Positions 53,815-61,600 of a stretch of DNA of 64,000 nucleotides are shown here, piece after piece. Position 1 is the stretch's first letter. The number at the start of each line of letters is the position of its first letter. Location: contig JBFWUT010000001.1 of NCBI GenBank assembly GCA_050247135.1, positions 62,001 to 126,000 of the forward strand, in the 5' to 3' direction. The notes beneath the pieces are model-generated. The model made no database searches. It had not been told where the DNA came from and saw nothing but the letters and a program-made list of their open reading frames with translations. This DNA comes from Berkiella sp050247135. Lineage in GTDB: Bacteria > Pseudomonadota > Gammaproteobacteria > Berkiellales > Berkiellaceae. Both the position numbers and the translations under genes were made by a program.

Positions 53815-54708
53815 TTGTTGCCAGAGCCAGGAGAATTGCTACGTACGGCCATTCAAAATCACAAGCCTTTACAAATCGTTGGTGTCATTCATGCCTATGC
53901 AGCTCGTCTAGCTGAATCAGTGGGTCACCAAGCACTCTATCTTTCAGGCGCCGGAGTAGCTAACTCACGTTTAGCCTTACCCGATTTAGCCATGACGTCC
54001 CTGGATGATGTGTTAACCGAAGTGAACAAAATCGTCCAAGTCACCTCCTTACCCTTGTTAGTGGATGCTGATACAGGCTGGGGCAGCCCCTTAAATGTGA
54101 GGCGCACTTTTGCGATGCTTTCAAGTGCCGGGGCAGCAGGCGCACATATCGAAGATCAAACCGAGGCCAAACGCTGTGGTCATCGTGATGGCAAGAAGCT
54201 GGTCGATATTGATGTGATGGTTGGCAAAATTAAAGCCGCTCTTGATGGCCGCCAATCAGATTCCTTTGTCGTGATGGCCAGAACGGATGCTTTTGCTAAT
54301 GAGGGCATGGAAGGCGCCTTAGTGAGAGCGAAAGCATACCAAGCGGCCGGGGCTGATGCGATATTTGTCGAAGCCTTAACCTCATTAGATCAATACCAAA
54401 CCTTTTGTCAGGCCATTGATATCCCTGTGTTAGCGAATATCACTGAATTTGGTAAAACCCCGCTATTTAGCAAAGAAGCCTTAGCTAAAGTGGGGGTGAG
54501 CATGATGTTATATCCTTTAAGTGCTTTTCGGGCGATGAATCAGGCAGCGCTTAAAGTTTATGAAGCCATTTTGAAAGGATCGCAACAAAGCGTGTTACCC
54601 TTGATGCAAACTCGAGATGAGCTTTATCACTATTTACACTATGAAAAATTTGAACAGGAACTAGACGAATATCTGCAACTGATGGAGCGAGAAAATGGCA
54701 ACAACTAA
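53815..54708 (+). CDS. prpB: Methylisocitrate lyase
   Basis: The enzyme splits 2-methylisocitrate to pyruvate and succinate, the last step of the methylcitrate cycle for propionyl-CoA. The 297-residue protein has the catalytic KRCGHRDGKKL loop, LPLLVDADTGWG (metal-binding acids) and IEDQTEAKRCGH context of the ICL/PEPM family. The start is TTG 53815 (or TTG 53818); a strong AAAAGGAGGT precedes it and no ATG fits. It overlaps prpC by 14 bases. Confidence 0.95.
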   Translation: MLPEPGELLRTAIQNHKPLQIVGVIHAYAARLAESVGHQALYLSGAGVANSRLALPDLAMTSLDDVLTEVNKIVQVTSLPLLVDADTGWGSPLNVRRTFAMLSSAGAAGAHIEDQTEAKRCGHRDGKKLVDIDVMVGKIKAALDGRQSDSFVVMARTDAFANEGMEGALVRAKAYQAAGADAIFVEALTSLDQYQTFCQAIDIPVLANITEFGKTPLFSKEALAKVGVSMMLYPLSAFRAMNQAALKVYEAILKGSQQSVLPLMQTRDELYHYLHYEKFEQELDEYLQLMERENGNN

Positions 54709-55831
54709 AACAGGGGGGTTAGCCGGTGTAGTGGCAGGGCAAACAGCCATTTGCACGGTGGGGCATACAGGGAATAGTCTCCATTACCGCGGTTATTCCA
54801 TTTTTGATCTCGCTCAAAAAGCAACCTTCGAAGAAGTCGCCTATTTGTTAATCTATGGAGAGTTGCCCAATAAACAACAGTTAGCAAGATACTATGACAA
54901 ACTCAGTACTTTACGAGGACAACCTTCTGAAATTGCTGATTTATTGAAAAAGATCCCCAGTAGCACGAATCCCATGGATGTGTTGCGAACAGTTTGTTCT
55001 TTTTTGGGCAACCTGGAACCAGAAGGCGCAACACGAAATGGTCAAGAAGTTGCTGATCGACTCATCGCTTTGTTTCCTGGGGCCTTATTATTCTGGTATC
55101 ACTACCATCTTACTGGGACTGAAATTGCATTAGATATTCCAGCAAAAACAACTGCTGAATATTTTTTAAAGCTCATGCACGGTCCTGCTTGGGATCCGGT
55201 GACGCAGTTGAGCCGGCTGATGATTAAAACGCTCGACATTTCATTAATATTGTATGCTGAACATGAATTTAATGCCTCGACATTTGCTGCAAGAGTGTGT
55301 GCTGCCACCTTATCTGATTTTTACTCTGCGATTACGGCCGCTATTGGCACATTACGTGGCCCTTTACATGGTGGCGCCAACGAAGCGGCCATGATTTTAA
55401 TTCAACAATATGCGAACCCTGCTGCTGCTGAAGCGGGTATATTGAAAAAACTGCAAGACAAAGCATTAATCATGGGTTTTGGCCATCGTGTGTACACCAC
55501 CTCTGATCCGCGTTCAGAAGTGATTAAAACCCAAGCAAGGTTGCTTAGCCAAGCATTAGGTGATGAGGTATTATTTGATGTTTCAGAGCGCATTGAAAAA
55601 GTGATGTGGGATCAAAAAAAGCTCTTCCCCAATTTAGATTTTTATAGTGCCAGCGCCTATCATTTTTGTGGGATCCCAACCCAGCTTTTCACGCCGATAT
55701 TTGTGATCTCTCGAACCACAGGATGGGCAGCGCATATTTTAGAGCAGCGCCAAAATAATAAACTCATTCGTCCTTCGGCTGAATATACAGGCCCTGAACC
55801 CAAAGCTTATGTTGCCATTGAGGATCGCTAG
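54695..55831 (+). CDS. prpC: 2-Methylcitrate synthase
   Basis: A 378-residue citrate synthase-family enzyme that condenses propionyl-CoA with oxaloacetate. It has HYRGYSIFDL near the start, the catalytic regions LHGGANEAAM and GFGHRVYTTSDPRS, and a final Arg-containing SRTTGWAAHILEQR. Its length and its place between prpB and prpD point to the methylcitrate rather than the citrate enzyme. Start overlaps prpB. Confidence 0.94.
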   Translation: MATTKTGGLAGVVAGQTAICTVGHTGNSLHYRGYSIFDLAQKATFEEVAYLLIYGELPNKQQLARYYDKLSTLRGQPSEIADLLKKIPSSTNPMDVLRTVCSFLGNLEPEGATRNGQEVADRLIALFPGALLFWYHYHLTGTEIALDIPAKTTAEYFLKLMHGPAWDPVTQLSRLMIKTLDISLILYAEHEFNASTFAARVCAATLSDFYSAITAAIGTLRGPLHGGANEAAMILIQQYANPAAAEAGILKKLQDKALIMGFGHRVYTTSDPRSEVIKTQARLLSQALGDEVLFDVSERIEKVMWDQKKLFPNLDFYSASAYHFCGIPTQLFTPIFVISRTTGWAAHILEQRQNNKLIRPSAEYTGPEPKAYVAIEDR

Positions 55832-55833
55832 TT

Positions 55834-57276
55834 ATGCATTCTAATCATGCTCATGATAATAAAAGACCCCCTTTTGATGACTTGATTATCACCTTGGCCG
55901 ATTATATTTGTGATACCACCATCGATAGTGAATTAGCCTATGAAACTGCCAAATATTGTTTAGTCGATAGCATGGGTTGTGCCATGCTGGCGCTGACTTT
56001 TCCCGCTTGCACTAAATTACTAGGCCCTTGGGTCACAGGTTGTGAAACCAAAGAAGGCGTTAGGGTACCTGGTACGCAGTACGAACTTGATCCAGTCAAA
56101 GCGGCGTTTGATATTGGCACGATGGTGCGCTGGCTGGATTACAATGACACCTGGTTAGCTAAAGAGTGGGGGCATCCTTCGGATAATTTAGGTGGGATCT
56201 TAAGCGTGATGGATTTCGTTAGCAAACGATCTAGCGCCTTTAATGATAAAAGCTTTACCGTGCAAGATATTTTGACAGCCATGATTAAAACGTATGAAAT
56301 TCAAGGAATGTTAGCGCTTGAAAATAGTTTTAATGCAGTGGGTTTAGATCATGTAATTTTGGTCAAAATCGCTACCTGTGGTGTGATAACCCATTTGTTA
56401 GGTGGCAGTAAAGAGGATGTAGTGAATGCCTTGTCACAAGCTTTTGTCGATGGGCAAAGTTTGCGCACATATCGTCATGCCCCCAATACGGGTAGTCGTA
56501 AATCTTGGGCAGCAGGCGATGCCACCAGTCGCGGTGTGCGCTTAGCCATGTTAACGCTACAAGGGGAAAAAGGTTATCCTAGCGCCATTAGCGCTAAGAA
56601 GTGGGGCTTTAGTGATGTGTTGTTTGACGGCAAACCTGTAGAGCTAACGCGCCCGTTAGGCAGTTATGTGATGGAGAATATTTTATTTAAAATCGCTTAT
56701 CCTGCTGAATTTCATGCACAAACCGCTGTAGAATGCGCCTTAGCGTTACATGAAAAGTTGAAAGATAAACTCAATCAAATTCGCTCCATTCATATCAAAA
56801 CCCATAACGCTGCCATGCGGATCATCAATAAAACCGGTAAACTGTATAATCCTGCCGATCGTGACCACTGTTTACAATATATGGTGGCGGTCGCCTTATC
56901 AAAAGGCGAATTGACAGCGGCTCATTATGAAGATGAAACGGCGAATGATCCCGCTATCGATGCGCTTCGCGATAAAATGACGGTTGAAGAAAAAGCACAA
57001 TACAGTGAAGATTATTTAGATCCTGATAAGCGATCGATCGCAAACCAATTAACCATCACGTTAACCGATGGTAGTGAATTTAGCCAAGAATGTGAATACC
57101 CCTTAGGGCACCGTTTCAGAAGAGAAGAGGGGATCCCTCTGATGTGGCAAAAGTTTGAAAAAAATTGCCAAGCGCTGTTTTCAGAGAGTCGTGCCATACA
57201 AATCAGAGAGATCTTAGAGCAAAAAACCTGGCTAACATGGCCTGTGCCGAAATTTATGGCGCTGTGGCAGGCTTAG
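55834..57276 (+). CDS. prpD: 2-Methylcitrate dehydratase
   Basis: A 480-residue MmgE/PrpD-family enzyme that dehydrates 2-methylcitrate to 2-methylaconitate. Family marks are LVDSMGCAMLAL, MVRWLDYNDTWLAKEWGHPSDN (split at WLDYND) and the NTGSRKSWAAGDATSRGV region. It starts two bases after prpC. An aconitase step gene is absent from the window. It converges on the proline-rich 469-residue gene, overlapping it by four bases at the stops. Confidence 0.95.
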   Translation: MHSNHAHDNKRPPFDDLIITLADYICDTTIDSELAYETAKYCLVDSMGCAMLALTFPACTKLLGPWVTGCETKEGVRVPGTQYELDPVKAAFDIGTMVRWLDYNDTWLAKEWGHPSDNLGGILSVMDFVSKRSSAFNDKSFTVQDILTAMIKTYEIQGMLALENSFNAVGLDHVILVKIATCGVITHLLGGSKEDVVNALSQAFVDGQSLRTYRHAPNTGSRKSWAAGDATSRGVRLAMLTLQGEKGYPSAISAKKWGFSDVLFDGKPVELTRPLGSYVMENILFKIAYPAEFHAQTAVECALALHEKLKDKLNQIRSIHIKTHNAAMRIINKTGKLYNPADRDHCLQYMVAVALSKGELTAAHYEDETANDPAIDALRDKMTVEEKAQYSEDYLDPDKRSIANQLTITLTDGSEFSQECEYPLGHRFRREEGIPLMWQKFEKNCQALFSESRAIQIREILEQKTWLTWPVPKFMALWQA

Positions 57277-58682
57277 TCATTATTGCGTTTGCCGCCTGGC
57301 CTAGGTGGGGGAGTATGATTGTTATTATTCACTTGTGGTTCTTGAGGTTTAGGTGAGACAAACGGTGTGGGTTGCTGGTTTCTTTGCAGGCTGTGGGTAA
57401 TGGCCACAGGCCTTGAAGTATTTTCTTGCGCTTTTTGTTGGGGAATTTGATAGCCTGAGCCTCTCAACATAGCCCCTACTTGTGTTAATCTATCGCTTAA
57501 ATACTGTTGGTGTGGTTCTTTAGATTTTGGTAATTGGCTTCGGTTAGTTTCTAAATATTGTATCATTAATAGCAATTTGAATTGGGATCTTAAATTAGGA
57601 TCATTTTGTATTTTTTGCTGAATGTCTTCTTTCTTGTTTTCAAAATGCGTTTTATAAATCCTTTGTATCCAGCCGCTATTGTTGAGAGCATCGTTAACAA
57701 ACTTATCCATCGTCTTTTCTAAATTTTTAACGTATTTGTTGATTTTTTTGGGAATTTCAATAGGTTTTCGTGCTGCCTCAATAGCCCGAGTCAGCTGTTC
57801 CAAGTTCTGATCATTATATTGTTTAGCATAACCTTCAATGTTTGCTTTTGAAAAATTTCTAGATTGTTGGGGTTTTTGACTACCAGGAAAGGTCATGATT
57901 GCCGTGTAGCTTCCATCAGGTGATTTTTCGATGTTGGCTTTTACCGCCACATTTTTTCCATCACGTTCTAAATATATTTGTTTCATAGACTGTTCAATTG
58001 CTCTGGCCGCATCTTGTAGCGTGTCAGCCTTTAAGTCAGCTTCTTTTGTCCTAGCCTGTCGTGGTGGCACTGTGGGTAGTTCAGGTGGTGGCGGTTTAAC
58101 ACTTTTTCTGTTATTAGGATCATGCACTGGTGGTGGCTCCCTAGAGGGGGCAACCCCTAGAGGTGGCGGTGGCGGTTTAACACTTTTTCTGTTATTAGGA
58201 TCATGCACTGGTGGTGGCTCCCTAAAGGGAGCAACTCCTAGAGGTGGTGGTGGTGGCGGTTGATAAGTACCTTGAAATTGTCCAATTTTAGGCTCAGGCT
58301 TGACGCTTTTTTCGGGATCTACAAAAGGGGGGGGCAATGGCGCCGCCGCTATATTTTTTTGCCTAATGAAATGCAAAATATCTTCTCTAGAGTAAGTAGC
58401 CAGCACAGGATCGGCAGTTGGATTGGTATTCTCTACAATAGCCGCTTGATACTGCCCCCCTTTTATTTTAGAAATAGTGACTGTGTGATTACCACCCATA
58501 AAATCATGGATATAAACAGCAGCAGCATTGAGGTGCTCCTGCGTGAGCTGGCGAGGTCCTGTCGGGTTTAATGCAAAACCTTCCATTTCAAATTCACGTT
58601 CGGTGGTTTCAGGCGCAAAGGTAACGCGTCTTGTCCGTGTTACGGGTTTTGGCACGTCATTATCGTCGTTATTCTCGCCCAT
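57273..58682 (-). CDS. Proline-rich candidate effector with duplicated domain and RVTF motif
   Basis: A 469-residue soluble protein I do not recognise. Near the start is RRVTF (Arg18-Phe22), the form of an RVxF protein-phosphatase-1 docking motif. Two related domains of about 60 residues (about 50-110 and 220-290) share an AAxxI start, a GxYxA strand and a final Tyr/Phe-rich helix. Between them is Pro-rich sequence with two 27-residue repeats (PPPLGVAP..REPPPVHDPNNRK). The C-terminal third is helical, then Pro/Asn-rich, ending GKRNND. AAGGA lies about 11 bases before the ATG, overlapping the stop of the upstream gene: a two-gene operon. Effector status is inference. Confidence 0.7.
   Translation of the reverse strand: MGENNDDNDVPKPVTRTRRVTFAPETTEREFEMEGFALNPTGPRQLTQEHLNAAAVYIHDFMGGNHTVTISKIKGGQYQAAIVENTNPTADPVLATYSREDILHFIRQKNIAAAPLPPPFVDPEKSVKPEPKIGQFQGTYQPPPPPPLGVAPFREPPPVHDPNNRKSVKPPPPPLGVAPSREPPPVHDPNNRKSVKPPPPELPTVPPRQARTKEADLKADTLQDAARAIEQSMKQIYLERDGKNVAVKANIEKSPDGSYTAIMTFPGSQKPQQSRNFSKANIEGYAKQYNDQNLEQLTRAIEAARKPIEIPKKINKYVKNLEKTMDKFVNDALNNSGWIQRIYKTHFENKKEDIQQKIQNDPNLRSQFKLLLMIQYLETNRSQLPKSKEPHQQYLSDRLTQVGAMLRGSGYQIPQQKAQENTSRPVAITHSLQRNQQPTPFVSPKPQEPQVNNNNHTPPPRPGGKRNND
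58091..58252. repeat. 81-bp tandem repeat, two copies, in-frame
   Basis: Two adjacent copies of an 81-base unit (starts at 58091 and 58172), nearly identical, each encoding 27 residues including REPPPVHDPNNRKSVK. The copies differ at only a few bases, so the duplication is recent. Confidence 0.9.
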
Positions 58683-58695
58683 GATAGTGTCATCC

Positions 58696-61600
58696 TTATC
58701 CGCCGTCGCGGTGCCCTCCCAGGGTAGGAGTGGGGGGTTTGGTGGGTATAGTCACTTTGCCATCTTTAAAGGCTTCGGCGGGGATCCCGGCCTTTTGTAG
58801 GGATTGCTTCAAAGCTGCTTGTATTTTTTCTCTTTTTTCAGCATTACCTGTGGGAATTTGAAGAACGGTGCCCGGTTTAGCAGTCATCACGGCTAAATCA
58901 CAGATCTGCTGTATCGTTTGTGTTTTTTGGGCTTCATCAGTGATGTTGTTCTTCATGGTATAGGTCACACCAGGAGCACCAGGCTTGGTTTCTGCTTTCA
59001 CATCGGTAGTCTTATTTGGATCTTTATCTTGGGTGGTATACATTTTGATATTAATGTGCGCGGGCTGCCCTGCCGCTGCCTCAACTTTTTGATAGCTCGC
59101 AACCCCTGTTTTTTCCTTAAGGCCATTCTTGTTTTCTTCTAAATTTGCATGCAGTTCATTAATGGTTTGTCCCGTATCTTGTGCTACAGCCACCCGAGGT
59201 GGGTGGTCTCTCATTGTTGTGATGGGTGGTCCCCCTCGTTCCCGTTGTAGCGCAGCACCAGCGACATCGGGTGGTTCAGGAGGCGCCGATGGCGCAGGAC
59301 TTGCTAGCGGTGGAGGTAAAGGTGTGTTAGCCGGAACGGGGCCTGCTCCTGGTGGTGAACTACCTTGCATCGGTAGTGGAGGTGGTGTCCCTGCAGGAAC
59401 GGATCCTGCTCCTGGTGGTGGACTTACGAGCGGTTGAGGTAAGGGCGAACTAATCTGTCTTGCGGCGCCATTATTATAAGCTTGCTGTAACTCTGGCGTA
59501 AATTCGCCCCGAGTCATCTTTGCCATGCGTTCATCAAAGTAGTTTTTATGTTGGCTCCAAAGTTTAGTCGCAAAACCTCCACCGATTGCGTAATGATCTT
59601 TTTGGGTCTTCTCATTTCTCAGCCCTAGCACCGACCAACCCTCGCCCAAATGCTCTGCAATATTATTTAAATCTCGATCGACTTGATTTTTTGATACCGG
59701 TTTGTCGTTATTATTGCCTTGTATGGCGTGTAGACAGGTTGCCACAGGTAGAATGCGTGCCTTACCTTTAAGTTTAGGATCGTTTTGTATACTTTTTGCA
59801 ACAATAGCCATGACTTGAGCTTGACCCCCACCAACAATTGCGAAAGGTTCTCCCTTATAGCCTTTATAAATAGCTTCAGCTTGATCATTATTAGCGGAAT
59901 AGGTAATGGCCACCTTTTTACCGCCAGCAATTTCCTCTTTTAAGCGAGTGATAATTTGATCTGCTTGTGCTTGTGCAGTTCTTCCCTCGAAGGGAACTTC
60001 AAAAGGTTTGATAGCGTTTGGAGAAGTTCCTTGAGGAGGTGGTGTCCTTGCAGGAACGGGTCCTGCTCCTAAAGGCCCACCTCGCGTTGGTGCCGGAGGT
60101 AGTGGACCTGGAGGTGGCGGTTGTGGTACAGGAATTTGCTCTACCGGGTTAGGGGTGGCTGGACGTTTTTGTGCTGCATCTATAATGTCGTAAAAATCGG
60201 CCATCGAAACGCCAGGCACTCCTTTCTTATCTTTCACCATATCAGCAAACGCTTTCATATTTGCTGGCCAGCCAGTCGGGAGCGACTGGTTGTTTTTAGC
60301 GGCAGAAGCTATGGCTTGTGCGACTTTCACCAGTTCATCTTTGTTACCTGGAAATTTGAAAGGCGGCGGTGGCGGCGCAGGAATTTGCCCTGCTGGGCTA
60401 GGATTTTGCGGAGCGGGCGTGTTTTGCATAGGGGGCGGAATAGGCCCTCCCACGGGCGGTAACGGTACTGGCGAGCCTTGTTGTAGATTGGGTGGCGGTG
60501 GCGCTGGGGGGAGCTGTCCTGCAGGAGGCGGTGGTGGTGCTCCAACCGGTGGGTGGGATACCGCAGGTGCTGCTGCTGGTGCGCCAGCAGATGAATTAGC
60601 CATTCTAATGCTAGTAGCTGGGCTAGGAGTAGGGGCAGAGGTTTCTAAGCCTAGAATCGCTTTTCTAACGGTATCTCTGATGGCTCTCTTGTCGGGATTA
60701 TCTCGGGAAACTTCATTTACAAACAGATGTCGAATCGAGATTTTTATACTATTTTGTTGTGTATCAAGGTCCATACCTTTAAAAGCTTCTTCTAATGCTT
60801 GTCGAGCATCCGAGATGACAGAACTACCTGGGGTTCCATCATAACTGACGTTGTCAGTTTGAAGCTCCTGACTTATGTCACGTATTAATTGTTCAACCCG
60901 AGTTTTGACTTCGGCCAGATCACAATTTTCAAGCCATTGATCCAATGCATCAAGATCATTCATAGCCGATGCGGCGAGAGTCTCAGAATCAAGTATCGTG
61001 ATATCATCGTTATCGTTTTCCGACTCAGCCTGACGGGCTTCTGCCTCAGGTTCAAGTATAACGATATCATCGTCGTCAGGAGACTCAGGAGGCGCATCAG
61101 CAAGATTGACGACATTACCTTGACCAAGCGCCTGTAGCGCTTTAAGGTGTTCCTCAGTTTTTGATCTAGCCTCTTGTAAAACACTGAGTTTGGCTTGTTG
61201 AAATTTAAGTTGGTGTTCATTAAGCTTACCCGAATCGATCTCGGTTTGGCAGTTTTCGATTTGTTTGTCTAAGTCTTGGAGCCGTTTTTCTTGCTCTTCG
61301 ATGTTGTTATATTTGTCCCCTTGCTTTTTAGCTTGATGATCATAAAAATCCTGTTTTATTCCGCTCCAAGCCTTATCTAGCGCCCCTTTAATCGCTGCCG
61401 AGGCTGGGCTGGATACTTGAGCAAACATTTGCATAATTAACAGAAACAATTGGGCAAATGCTTCATATTCATCTTTGGGTGGTGTGGCATCGGTGAAAGC
61501 ACTTTTTGTTTGCTTCCACATGTCTTTCATATTATCGACCCATGCGTCTTTAAAATCTTTAGGCGTATTGTCATCGGCTTTTTGCTCAGCCTCGCCTTGC

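Noticed and set aside
60121..60462. Trp/Arg-rich open frame opposite the giant proline-rich gene
   Set aside because: An antisense by-product of Pro-rich coding sequence, with no start signals.
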